Source of the DNA: Denitratimonas yunnanensis (SeqCode)
GTDB lineage: Bacteria > Pseudomonadota > Gammaproteobacteria > Xanthomonadales > Xanthomonadaceae
NCBI GenBank assembly: GCA_026410415.1
Contig: JAPMLR010000001.1
Span: forward strand, 124,001-188,000
Length of the DNA: 64,000 bases
Reading direction: 5' to 3'
The notes under the pieces: model-generated
The model's input: the letters and a program-made list of their open reading frames with translations, nothing else
Database searches by the model: none
What the model was told of the DNA's origin: nothing
Shown: one piece after another, positions 56,697 to 64,000 of the stretch
Layout of the letters: every line of letters begins with the position of its first letter
How positions within the stretch are numbered: position 1 is the first letter of the stretch
Made by a program: the position numbers and the translations under genes

Positions 56697-59066
56697 TCAA
56701 TTGCGCAACGGCTTGCCGGTCTTGAGCATGTGCGCGATGCGTTCCTGCGTCTTGGGCATCTGCGCCAGGGCGATGAAATGCTCGCGCTCCAGTCGCAGCA
56801 GCCAGTCTTCATCCACCAGCGAACCCTTCTCGACCTCGCCGCCGCAGAGCACCGTGGCAATGCGGGTGGAGACTTCGTAGTCGTGCTCGGAGATGAAGCG
56901 GCCTTCGAGCATGTTCACCAGCATCATCTTGAAGGTGGAAATGCCGACCTTGCCTGCCACCGGAATCGCCTTGGCGGGCAGCGGCGGACGGTAGCCGGAA
57001 TCTGCCAGGGAACGCACCTGGGCCTTGGCTACATGCAGCAGTTCGAAGGCGTTGAACACCACCACATCGGTGGCGCGTGCCAGCCCGAGTTCTTTCGCTT
57101 CCAGTGCGGATGCAGACACCTTGCCCATCGCCACGGCTTCGAAATAGGGCTTCAGACCACCGAATACATCGCCGCCCGGGCCTGCCGCTTCGCCAACACG
57201 CGCGGCGATTTCCTTGAGGCCACCACCGGCCGGCAACAGGCCGACGCCGGCTTCCACCAAACCGATGTAGCTCTCCAGTCCGAGCACGGTGCGGGTGGCA
57301 TGCATCTGGAACTCACAACCGCCACCCAGTGCCATGCCGCGCACCGCAGCCACCACCGGCACCAGCGCGTACTTGATGCGCTGGCTGGCCTGCTGGAAGG
57401 TGGCGACCATGGCCTCGAAGCCCTTGACGTTGCCAGCCTGAAGCAGGCCAAGCGCGCCGGACAGGTCGGCACCCGCAGAGAACGGATCGGATGGCTGCCA
57501 GATGACCAATCCCTGGAAGTCCTGTTCTGCCACATCGATGGCCTTCAGCACACCTTCCAGCACGCCGTCGGACACCGTGTTCATCTTGGTCTTGAACGAC
57601 AGCACCGCGATGCCATCGCCGTCATGCCACATCCGCACCGCGTCGGTCTCGAATACCGTCTCACCCGGCGCGAATCGCTCGCCCAGGATCGGATCGGGGA
57701 AGCGCTGACGCTGGTAGACCGCCAGCGAGGAGCGTGGCAACACGGTATTGCGCGCCGGGTTGTAACTACCTTCCGGCGAATGCACGCCGCTGCGACCATC
57801 GAACACCCAGTCGGGCAACGGTGCGCTGCTCATCGCCTTGCCGGCGACGATGTCCTCGGCGATCCAGTTGGCGACCTGCTTCCAATCGGCCGCCTGCCAG
57901 GTTTCGAACGGGCCCAGCTTCCAGCCGTAACCCCAGCGAATTGCCAGATCCACGTCGCGCGCGGTTTCGGCGATATCGGCCAGGTGGAAGGCGCTGTAAT
58001 GGAACAGGTCGCGGAACAGCGCCCACAGGAACTGCGCCTGCGGATGCGCACTGGCGCGCAGCTGGGCGAACTTCTCGACCGGGTTCTTCGTCTTGAGGAT
58101 CTGTACCACCTCGTCGGCAGCTTTGCGATCAGCCTGCCGGTAGTCCTGCTTTTCCAGATCCAGCACGACGATGTCGCGGCCGACCTTGCGGAAGATGCCA
58201 GCGCCGCTCTTCTGGCCAAGCGCGCCCTTCTCGATCAGCGCCTTGTGCCATGCCGGCGCATCGAAATACTTGTGCCAGGGATCCTCGGGCAGGGTGTCGG
58301 CCATGGTCTTGATGACGTGCGCCATCGTGTCCAGCCCGACCACGTCGGCGGTGCGGTACGTCGCGGACTTTGGCCGTCCCAGCAGCGGGCCGGTCAGCGC
58401 GTCGGCCTCATCGAAGCCCAGACCGAACTGCGCGGTGTGGTGCATCGTGGACAGTATCGAGAATACGCCGATGCGGTTGCCGATGAAGTTCGGCGTGTCC
58501 TTGGCGTAGACGACGCCCTTGCCCAACGTGGTGGTCAGGAAAGTTTCCAGTCCTTCAAGAACTTCACGCGATGTCTTGCGGCAAGGGATCAGTTCCGCCA
58601 AGTGCATGTAGCGCGGCGGATTGAAAAAGTGCACGCCGCAGAAACGGCTGTGCAGCGACTCCGGCAGCGCTTCGGCCAGGCTGTTGATCGACAAGCCCGA
58701 CGTGTTGCTGGCGATGATCGCGTGCGGCGCGAGGTGGTTTTCGATCTTGTCGTAGAGATCCTTCTTCCAGTCCATACGCTCGGCGATGGCCTCGATGACC
58801 AGATCGCACTCTTTGAGCAAGTCCAGATGCTGGTCATAGTTGGCCGGGGTGATCGCACCGGCCAGTGCTTTGCTCGCCAGCGGCGCCGGGGAAAGCTTGC
58901 CCAGATTCGCGATCGCCTTGTCGACGATGCCGTTGGGCGCGCCGTCCTTGGCGGGAAGGTCGAACAGTACGGTGTCGACGCCGGCGTTGACCAGGTGCGC
59001 AGCGATCTGCGCGCCCATGACGCCGGCTCCAAGCACGGCGGCCTTGCGGATTCGAAGTTGCGGCAT
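56697..59066 (-). CDS. fadN: 3-hydroxyacyl-CoA dehydrogenase / enoyl-CoA hydratase, FadN-type
   Basis: Bifunctional beta-oxidation enzyme catalysing hydration and the NAD-dependent oxidation. In the 789-residue product the dehydrogenase half comes first (KAAVLGAGVMGAQIAAHLVN, SRFCGVHFFNPPRYM). The hydratase/isomerase half comes last (PFSAGADLSGAL, AVRGMALGGGCEFQMH). This order is the reverse of E. coli FadB and matches FadN proteins. The ATG at MPQLRIRKAAVL is chosen because the family begins there; an in-frame extension would overlap psrA. It lies 31 bases after psrA, suggesting a psrA-fadN-fadA operon. Confidence 0.93.
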   Translation of the reverse strand: MPQLRIRKAAVLGAGVMGAQIAAHLVNAGVDTVLFDLPAKDGAPNGIVDKAIANLGKLSPAPLASKALAGAITPANYDQHLDLLKECDLVIEAIAERMDWKKDLYDKIENHLAPHAIIASNTSGLSINSLAEALPESLHSRFCGVHFFNPPRYMHLAELIPCRKTSREVLEGLETFLTTTLGKGVVYAKDTPNFIGNRIGVFSILSTMHHTAQFGLGFDEADALTGPLLGRPKSATYRTADVVGLDTMAHVIKTMADTLPEDPWHKYFDAPAWHKALIEKGALGQKSGAGIFRKVGRDIVVLDLEKQDYRQADRKAADEVVQILKTKNPVEKFAQLRASAHPQAQFLWALFRDLFHYSAFHLADIAETARDVDLAIRWGYGWKLGPFETWQAADWKQVANWIAEDIVAGKAMSSAPLPDWVFDGRSGVHSPEGSYNPARNTVLPRSSLAVYQRQRFPDPILGERFAPGETVFETDAVRMWHDGDGIAVLSFKTKMNTVSDGVLEGVLKAIDVAEQDFQGLVIWQPSDPFSAGADLSGALGLLQAGNVKGFEAMVATFQQASQRIKYALVPVVAAVRGMALGGGCEFQMHATRTVLGLESYIGLVEAGVGLLPAGGGLKEIAARVGEAAGPGGDVFGGLKPYFEAVAMGKVSASALEAKELGLARATDVVVFNAFELLHVAKAQVRSLADSGYRPPLPAKAIPVAGKVGISTFKMMLVNMLEGRFISEHDYEVSTRIATVLCGGEVEKGSLVDEDWLLRLEREHFIALAQMPKTQERIAHMLKTGKPLRN

Positions 59067-59097
59067 TGCAAACACTCCGGTGGGTGAAGGGGAAGGT

Positions 59098-59727
59098 TCA
59101 GCCGGCGCGAAAGCCGGCTGCGGCAAAAGCGACGAGCTCGCTGGCGGCGCGCTCGCAGTGGGATTTCTCGTCGGTGTTGTCGCCACGTCGCAACAGGCCG
59201 AAGTCGGCCATTGCGTAGGTCAGCGCGCCGGCGAGGAAGTCCAGGCGCCAGTAAAGCGCCTCCTTGCTCAGCTGCGGCATGCACTCGGCGATGGCGCGGG
59301 AAAACTCGCGCAGCACGTGACCGTAGTTGTCGGAAAGGAACTTGCGCAGGCGGTCGTTGCGCTCGGCATAGGCACGTGCCAGCACGCGCACGAACGCGGC
59401 GCCGCCATCCCGATCGAGGCTCAGCGCCAATGCAGGCTCGATGAAGGCACGCAACACTGCGTCGAGACGGTCTCCCTCGACGAGGCGTGCGGATTCGAGG
59501 AGTTCAAGCCGGGCTCGGCTCATCTCGTCCATGCGGCGCCGGAATACTTCAGCCACCAGATTGTCCTTGGAGCCGAAGTGGTAGTTGACCGCAGCGAGGT
59601 TCACGTCTGCCTGACTGGTGACCAGGCGCAGCGACGTGCCGGCGAAGCCATGTTCTGCGAACAGAGCCTCGGCCACGCTCAGGATGCGTTCCTTGGTGGA
59701 GAAGTGGGGGGTGGCGGCAGCCGGCAT
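59098..59727 (-). CDS. psrA: TetR-family regulator, PsrA-like
   Basis: A 209-residue repressor whose N-terminus matches Pseudomonas PsrA, the long-chain fatty-acid sensor: ERILSVAEALFAEHGFAGTS and VTSQADVNLAAVNYHFGSKD (helix-turn-helix about 29-57). The C-terminal helical part (about 70-205) is the presumed ligand pocket. Upstream lies a GTCAAAC-N4-GTTTGAC palindrome matching the published PsrA box, which supports the family call and autoregulation. Downstream are fadN and fadA, the expected targets. Confidence 0.88.
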   Translation of the reverse strand: MPAAATPHFSTKERILSVAEALFAEHGFAGTSLRLVTSQADVNLAAVNYHFGSKDNLVAEVFRRRMDEMSRARLELLESARLVEGDRLDAVLRAFIEPALALSLDRDGGAAFVRVLARAYAERNDRLRKFLSDNYGHVLREFSRAIAECMPQLSKEALYWRLDFLAGALTYAMADFGLLRRGDNTDEKSHCERAASELVAFAAAGFRAG

Positions 59728-59751
59728 GGTAAGAGTCGCGGGAAGGTGGTA

Positions 59752-59769
59752 GTCAAACGTTTGTTTGAC
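59752..59769. promoter_or_regulatory. PsrA-type operator
   Basis: GTCAAACGTTTGTTTGAC is a perfect 7-base inverted repeat with a 4-base spacer. It contains CAAAC-N4-GTTTG, the PsrA recognition pattern, 24 bases before the psrA ATG. Confidence 0.8.
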
Positions 59770-59882
59770 CGATGCTATTCGCTTGCCGTCGCGTGGTCAA
59801 ATTCCATGCTGGCCAGTGATTGCCACTCCATCGTTCGTCACAAAGCGCACAAAAGGCATTGGGAGATGCGTCTAACTGTGTG

Positions 59883-59910
59883 TTTAACCGGCTGTTTGTA
59901 GTGTTACAAT
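59883..59910 (+). promoter_or_regulatory. candidate ndk promoter
   Basis: TTTAAC (59883-59888) and TACAAT (59905-59910) are separated by 16 bases and lie 66 bases before the ndk ATG. The -10 is good and the -35 weak. A small CCCC-GTTT-GGGG hairpin lies in the leader. Confidence 0.45.
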
Positions 59911-59976
59911 TGCTGTCCCCCCGTGCCCCCGTTTGGGGTATGCACGTACGTCTGAGTCACATCAACGGAGAAGTCC

Positions 59977-60402
59977 ATGGCGCTGGAGCGCACCCTTTCT
60001 ATCATCAAGCCCGACGCTGTCGCCAAGAATGCAGTCGGCGCGATTCTTTCGCGTTTCGAGGCTGCCGGCCTCAAGGTCATCGCCATCAAGATGAAGCAGC
60101 TTTCCCGCGCCGAGGCCGAAGGCTTCTACGCGGTCCACCGCGAGCGTCCGTTCTTCGGCGCGCTGGTGGATTTCATGGTGTCCGGACCGGTGTCGATCCA
60201 GGTGCTCGAAGGTGAAGGTGCCGTTCTCAAGAATCGCGACCTCATGGGCGCCACGGACCCGAAGAAGGCCGATCCAGGCACGATTCGCGCCGATTTCGCC
60301 GACTCCATCGACGCCAATGCCGTCCATGGTTCCGACAGCACGGAAAACGCCGCCAACGAGATCGCGTATTTCTTCGCGGCGACGGAACTTTGCCCGCGCT
60401 GA
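59977..60402 (+). CDS. ndk: nucleoside diphosphate kinase
   Basis: Balances NTP and dNTP pools by phosphate transfer through a His intermediate. The 141-residue product starts [20 protein letters not shown] and has the active-site signature [20 protein letters not shown] with the catalytic His. [18 protein letters not shown] is also typical. GGAGAAG precedes the ATG. rlmN starts five bases after the stop, the usual ndk-rlmN pair. Confidence 0.98.
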   Translation: MALERTLSIIKPDAVAKNAVGAILSRFEAAGLKVIAIKMKQLSRAEAEGFYAVHRERPFFGALVDFMVSGPVSIQVLEGEGAVLKNRDLMGATDPKKADPGTIRADFADSIDANAVHGSDSTENAANEIAYFFAATELCPR

Positions 60403-60407
60403 ATGCG

Positions 60408-61565
60408 ATGAGTGCGGTCGACGCCAGAACCAACCTTTTCGGCCTCGACCGCGTCGGGCTGGAGCGCTTCTTTGCCGAAACCCTTGGCGAGAAGCGCTTT
60501 CGCGCCCATCAGGTGATGAAGTGGATGTATCACCGCCACGTCACCTCGTTCGACGACATGACCGATCTGGGCAAGGCGCTGCGCGCCAAGGTGTGCGAGC
60601 ACGCCCATGTCACCCCGCCCAATGTCTTGTTCGACAAGCCGTCCGCGGACGGCACGCACAAGTGGCTGCTGGGCATGGATGGCAGCAACGCCATCGAAAC
60701 CGTCTACATTCCCGACAAGGGCCGCGGCACGCTGTGCGTGTCCAGCCAGGTCGGGTGCGGGTTGAACTGCACGTTCTGCTCCACCGCCACCCAGGGCTTC
60801 AACCGCAACCTCAGCGCCGCCGAGATCATCGGCCAGGTGTGGGTCGCGGCGCGCCATCTGGGCAACGTGCCGCACCGCGACCGCAAGCTCACCAACGTGG
60901 TGATGATGGGCATGGGCGAGCCGCTGCTGAACTTCGACAACGTCGTCACCGCGATGAGCATCATGCGTGACGATCTGGGTTTCGGCCTCGCCAACAAGCG
61001 CGTCACGCTATCCACCTCGGGTGTTGTGCCGATGATCGACAAGCTCTCCGAGGAGAGCGACGTGTCGCTGGCGGTGTCCCTGCACGCGGCCAACGATGCG
61101 CTGCGCACCGAACTGGTGCCGATCAACAAGAAATACCCCATCGCCCAGCTGATGGCGGCGTGCGAGCGCTATGTGCTGCGCCGCAAACGCAGCTCGGTGA
61201 CCTTCGAATACACCTTGATGGAAGGGGTCAACGACCAGCCCGAGCATGCGCATGAACTGGTCCGGCTGTTGCGCGCCTTCACCAACAAGGTGCAGGACAG
61301 CGATGCGGCCAAGGTCAACCTGATCCCGTTCAACCCGTTTCCCGGCACGCGCTACACCCGCAGCAGCGATGCCGATATCCGCACCTTCCAGGAAATCCTG
61401 CAGAAGGGGAAGGTTCTGGCGATGGTGCGCCGCACCCGCGGTGACGACATCGATGCGGCCTGCGGCCAGCTCAAGGGGCAGGTCATGGATCGTACCCGCC
61501 GTCAGGCGCAATTTCGTGCCGGACTGTCCACCACGCAGGGAGTGCAGGCCGATGCGATCGCTTGA
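60408..61565 (+). CDS. rlmN: dual-specificity 23S rRNA/tRNA adenine-C2 methyltransferase RlmN
   Basis: Radical-SAM enzyme making m2A2503 in 23S rRNA and m2A37 in some tRNAs. The 385-residue product has the CxxxCxxC cluster at C117-C121-C124 ([15 protein letters not shown]), [32 protein letters not shown] and the C-terminal Cys in DIDAACGQL, which forms the covalent intermediate. An upstream in-frame TTG inside ndk is rejected. Its last 14 bases overlap pilF. Confidence 0.97.
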   Translation: MSAVDARTNLFGLDRVGLERFFAETLGEKRFRAHQVMKWMYHRHVTSFDDMTDLGKALRAKVCEHAHVTPPNVLFDKPSADGTHKWLLGMDGSNAIETVYIPDKGRGTLCVSSQVGCGLNCTFCSTATQGFNRNLSAAEIIGQVWVAARHLGNVPHRDRKLTNVVMMGMGEPLLNFDNVVTAMSIMRDDLGFGLANKRVTLSTSGVVPMIDKLSEESDVSLAVSLHAANDALRTELVPINKKYPIAQLMAACERYVLRRKRSSVTFEYTLMEGVNDQPEHAHELVRLLRAFTNKVQDSDAAKVNLIPFNPFPGTRYTRSSDADIRTFQEILQKGKVLAMVRRTRGDDIDAACGQLKGQVMDRTRRQAQFRAGLSTTQGVQADAIA

Positions 61566-62313
61566 GATCACCGCGATCCTGTTTTTCGTCACTGCGCTGA
61601 TGGCCTGCGACAGCAATCCGTCACGCAAGTCCGTATCCGGCGATGCCAAGGAAGCCGCCGAGCTGCAGGTCAAGCTTGGCCGCGGTTACATGGAGCAGGG
61701 CGAGCTGGAAGTGGCGCTGCAGCGCCTGCAGCGCGCGCTGCAGCTCGATCCTCGCAGTGTCGATGCGCACACCTTGATGGCCGTGCTTCATGAGCGCATC
61801 AATCGCCCGGTGCAGGCCGAGTCCTTCTATCGCAAGGCCGAGCGGCTCGCCCCCGACAATGGCGATGTCAACAACAATCTCGGGGCGTTTCTCTGTGGCA
61901 GCGGCAAGCATGGCGAAGCTGATGCGTATTTCCGCAAGGCGCTTGATGATCCGTTCTACCGCTCGCCGGTGTCGGCGCTGGCCAATGCCGGCGTCTGCGC
62001 GCTGAAGGCCGGCGACCACGTCAAGGCCGATGGCTACTTCCGTCAGGTACTCGCGGCTCAACCCGACAATGTCGTCGCGCTGTTCGAACTTGCGCGACTG
62101 AATTACCTCCACGACGATCCAATGCGCGCACGCGCCTTCCTGCAACGACTGGAGGCCAATGCGCCGGGCGATCCGGTGGTGCTCGATCTCGGGCAGCGCA
62201 TCGAGGCGCTGCTGGGTGATACCGCTGCGGCGAATCGTTATGCCAGCCGACTGCAGAACGAGTTTCCGGACTACACCCCGGACGCGTCACTCCAAGGACC
62301 CACCTCACGATGA
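61552..62313 (+). CDS. pilF: type IV pilus biogenesis lipoprotein PilF/PilW
   Basis: Outer-membrane lipoprotein pilotin that helps assemble the PilQ secretin. The 253-residue product has a lipoprotein signal ending in VTALMAC (lipidated Cys19) and about six TPR repeats, for example [40 protein letters not shown] and [19 protein letters not shown]. It overlaps both rlmN and rodZ, the rlmN-pilF-rodZ arrangement seen in Pseudomonas and relatives. No other pilus gene is in the window. Confidence 0.93.
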   Translation: MRSLEITAILFFVTALMACDSNPSRKSVSGDAKEAAELQVKLGRGYMEQGELEVALQRLQRALQLDPRSVDAHTLMAVLHERINRPVQAESFYRKAERLAPDNGDVNNNLGAFLCGSGKHGEADAYFRKALDDPFYRSPVSALANAGVCALKAGDHVKADGYFRQVLAAQPDNVVALFELARLNYLHDDPMRARAFLQRLEANAPGDPVVLDLGQRIEALLGDTAAANRYASRLQNEFPDYTPDASLQGPTSR

Positions 62314-63200
62314 GTAGTCACGATACCGATCTGTTTCCGGTTCCGCCCGGCCTGCGTTTGCGGCAGGCACGCGAGGCGGCGGGCTGGTCTTCCGCGCAGG
62401 TCGCCGAGCGGCTGAGGCTGCGCGTTGCGCTGGTGGAATCGATTGAACGCGAGGATCTGGCGGCGCTCGGTGCGCCGGTGTTCGCGCGCGGTTACATCAG
62501 TGGCTACGCCAACCTCGTCGGCTTGCCTTCAACGCTGGTCGACGAGCTCCTTCCGCGCGAGCCCGAAGTCGCGGTGGTGCCTCCGCTGCACACCAGCCAG
62601 AACAAGGTGTCGCACAACCGCTACTTGCTTGACCGTTATGCCCGTCGTTTCGTCTACGTGGCATTGACGGCATCGATCGTCGTGCCGGTGGTGCTGATGT
62701 CCACGAGCGACAACCTGCCCGATCCGGCAACCTTGCTGACCCCGCTGGACGCACCGTTGACCGAGGCATCCAGCATCGACGGCCAAGCGACTGTCGGCGA
62801 ACGACGACGTGTCGAAATGGTTGGCCCGCCGGCTCCCGCCGAACATGCGGTGATGGCATCGCTGACGCCGTTCTACAGCCAGAGTCGTGCTGCCTTGCCT
62901 GCACCGGTGTCGGAGGTGGTGGAGCAGGCCGCGACACAGGCGCTCGTGCTCGAAGTGTCGGGAGACAGCTGGGTCGAGGTCATCGGACACTCCGGCGAGC
63001 GCTTGGCCCATGACTTGATGCGCGATGGTGCTCGACGCGATTTCGATCCAGCAAGGGTCGCGCGCGTGCTGCTCGGCAATGCCGCGGTCGTCAAGGTTCG
63101 CCTCAACGGCGAGGAAATCGATACCGGGCCATTCCGTCGGGCCAACGTGGCGCGCTTTACGGTATCCTCTGACGGCTCGCTGGCACCTGCCGGCGGCTGA
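62310..63200 (+). CDS. rodZ: RodZ-like cytoskeletal membrane protein
   Basis: Bitopic inner-membrane protein that links MreB to the cell-wall machinery and keeps rod shape. The 296-residue product has a helix-turn-helix (about 14-75: GLRLRQAREAAGWSSAQVAE, APVFARGYISGYANLVGLP), one membrane helix (about 115-132, VALTASIVVPVVLM), and a periplasmic linker. A C-terminal DUF4115 beta domain follows (LVLEVSGDSWVEVIGHSGER). The ATG overlaps the pilF stop. In many relatives ispG and hisS follow; here they do not. Confidence 0.92.
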   Translation: MSSHDTDLFPVPPGLRLRQAREAAGWSSAQVAERLRLRVALVESIEREDLAALGAPVFARGYISGYANLVGLPSTLVDELLPREPEVAVVPPLHTSQNKVSHNRYLLDRYARRFVYVALTASIVVPVVLMSTSDNLPDPATLLTPLDAPLTEASSIDGQATVGERRRVEMVGPPAPAEHAVMASLTPFYSQSRAALPAPVSEVVEQAATQALVLEVSGDSWVEVIGHSGERLAHDLMRDGARRDFDPARVARVLLGNAAVVKVRLNGEEIDTGPFRRANVARFTVSSDGSLAPAGG

Positions 63201-63208
63201 CGTCGGCG

Positions 63209-63225
63209 CGACGCGTTCCGCGTCG
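63209..63225 (+). other. stem-loop between rodZ and yfgM
   Basis: CGACGCG (63209-63215) pairs with CGCGTCG (63219-63225) across a TTC loop, eight bases after the rodZ stop. The downstream tract (GTCAGATTCTTCC) is only weakly T-rich, so termination would be partial. Confidence 0.45.
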
Positions 63226-63292
63226 GTCAGATTCTTCCAACACGCCGGTGTACGCTGACCGCGTCCGGCACACGCTTCGGAGTCTTTCCAGG

Positions 63293-63931
63293 ATGGATGA
63301 ACACGAACAGGGCGAACTGGTTCGCTCGTGGCTGCGCCAGAACGGTGGCGCGATCTTCGGCGGCATTGCCATCGGTCTGGCCGGCATCCTCGGCTGGCAA
63401 TGGTGGCAGAACAGTGCCGCGCAGCACCGTCTTGACGCGTCATCGACGTATCAGGCGCTGGAATCGGCGGTGGAGCGCAAGGACACCGCCGGCATTGATC
63501 AGCTCGCGGGCGAACTGGCCGACAAGTTTTCCGATACGCCCTACGGCGCGCTCGGGCTGTTGCGTCTGGCAGACCAGAAGCTCGCCTCGGGCGATGCCGA
63601 TGCTGCACAGGGCGCACTCGTCGATGCGGCGAAGGCAGCCCAGACTCCCGCGCTGGCCTCGTTGGCCAATCTTCGTCTGGCGCGTCTCCAGCTTGCCGCG
63701 GGCAAGGCGCAGGACGCCTTGGACAGTCTCGCCAAAGTGCCTGCCGGTGATTTTGCCGGACTGGCTGCCGAGGTCCGCGGCGATGCGCTGCTGGCGCTGG
63801 GTCGCAAGGACGAGGCCGAGGTGGCGTATCTGGACGCACTGACGACGCTGGACACCGGTGCACCCAACCGCCTCATCGTGGAGATGAAGCTGGCCGATCT
63901 GGGCGTTGTCGCCGCAGAGCCGGGAGTCTGA
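63293..63931 (+). CDS. YfgM-family TPR membrane protein
   Basis: Bitopic inner-membrane protein; E. coli YfgM associates with the Sec translocon and PpiD and affects periplasmic chaperoning. In the 212-residue product a short cytoplasmic start (MDEHEQGELVRSWLRQNG) precedes a membrane helix (AIFGGIAIGLAGILGWQWW). Periplasmic TPR-like repeats follow (LLRLADQKLASGDADAAQGA, LARLQLAAGKAQDALDSL). The ATG at MDEHEQ is the family start. It is one base from bamB, the same order as yfgM-bamB in E. coli. Confidence 0.92.
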   Translation: MDEHEQGELVRSWLRQNGGAIFGGIAIGLAGILGWQWWQNSAAQHRLDASSTYQALESAVERKDTAGIDQLAGELADKFSDTPYGALGLLRLADQKLASGDADAAQGALVDAAKAAQTPALASLANLRLARLQLAAGKAQDALDSLAKVPAGDFAGLAAEVRGDALLALGRKDEAEVAYLDALTTLDTGAPNRLIVEMKLADLGVVAAEPGV

Positions 63932-63932
63932 C

Positions 63933-64000
63933 GTGCGGCAGGCCCTTGTCATCCTCCTCATGGCCGGCCTGATCGCAGGCTGTGGCCGCTCCTCCGGCAA
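63933..64000 (+). CDS. bamB: BamB outer-membrane assembly lipoprotein, N-terminal fragment
   Basis: The window ends 22 complete codons into this gene. The GTG start gives a lipoprotein signal peptide, VRQALVILLMAGLIAGCGRS, with a clear lipobox (LIAGC). Identity as BamB, the beta-propeller lipoprotein of the BAM complex, rests on the position immediately after yfgM, as in E. coli. The body of the protein lies outside the window. Confidence 0.7.
   Translation, partial: MRQALVILLMAGLIAGCGRSSG

Overview
The window is 64 kb of dense, GC-rich (roughly 65 % by eye) chromosomal DNA from a gammaproteobacterium, most likely of the order Lysobacterales (Xanthomonadales). The grounds are the petABC-sspA-sspB run, the rmlBACD-xanB sugar-nucleotide cluster with a fused GDP-mannose enzyme, the 180-kDa class NAD-glutamate dehydrogenase, and the cmk-rpsA-ihfB-lapA-lapB block. 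The genus cannot be fixed from the sequence alone. I see no tRNA, rRNA, CRISPR array, insertion sequence or prophage. Nearly everything is core or housekeeping, so the interest lies in operators, odd gene pairings and missing partners.

Layout. 0-9.3 kb: the end of an RluE-like pseudouridine synthase, rnr, purU, a glycosyltransferase overlapping a DUF2461 gene, miaB, a secreted lytic transglycosylase and a DegS-type protease. 9.4-13.6 kb: the cytochrome bc1 operon petABC, then sspA-sspB and a small DUF3301 gene. 13.7-17.4 kb: quinol-type nitric oxide reductase behind an FNR/DNR-like box, a small alpha/beta hydrolase and a DUF4920 protein. 17.6-24.6 kb: yebC-ruvC-ruvA (no ruvB) and the giant glutamate dehydrogenase. 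24.6-28.4 kb: a PaaX-like regulator divergent from an AidB-like acyl-CoA dehydrogenase with a palindrome between them, then ispB. 28.5-34.0 kb: ssb, then rmlB-rmlA-rmlC-rmlD-xanB (dTDP-rhamnose and GDP-mannose supply). 34.1-37.3 kb: an unrecognised secreted protein, an aromatic aminotransferase and cmk. 37.3-45.9 kb: rpsA with a structured leader, ihfB, lapA-lapB, then tightly overlapping wbpL-like, wbpM-like, galU and tadA genes, and orn.

45.9-49.1 kb (minus strand): metG, a divergent RnfA-like membrane protein and rnfB. 49.2-52.7 kb: apbC/mrp and the formaldehyde-detoxification operon frmR-frmA-fghA with a perfect operator palindrome. 52.7-55.3 kb: a 459-base region without a gene and an LtaS/OpgB-like membrane sulfatase-fold protein. 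55.4-59.8 kb: psrA-fadN-fadA, a fatty-acid beta-oxidation operon whose TetR-family regulator has a textbook PsrA-type operator upstream. 59.9-64 kb: ndk-rlmN-pilF-rodZ, yfgM and the first codons of bamB.

Functional themes are envelope polysaccharide precursor supply (rml, xanB, galU, wbpL/wbpM, LapAB), respiration and NO or formaldehyde stress defence (petABC, norB, frm), fatty-acid degradation under PsrA-like control, and RNA modification and decay (rnr, miaB, rlmN, tadA, orn). No wholly new multi-gene system is evident. The best leads are the regulatory palindromes, the two-gene Rnf remnant, and the PaaX/AidB pair.
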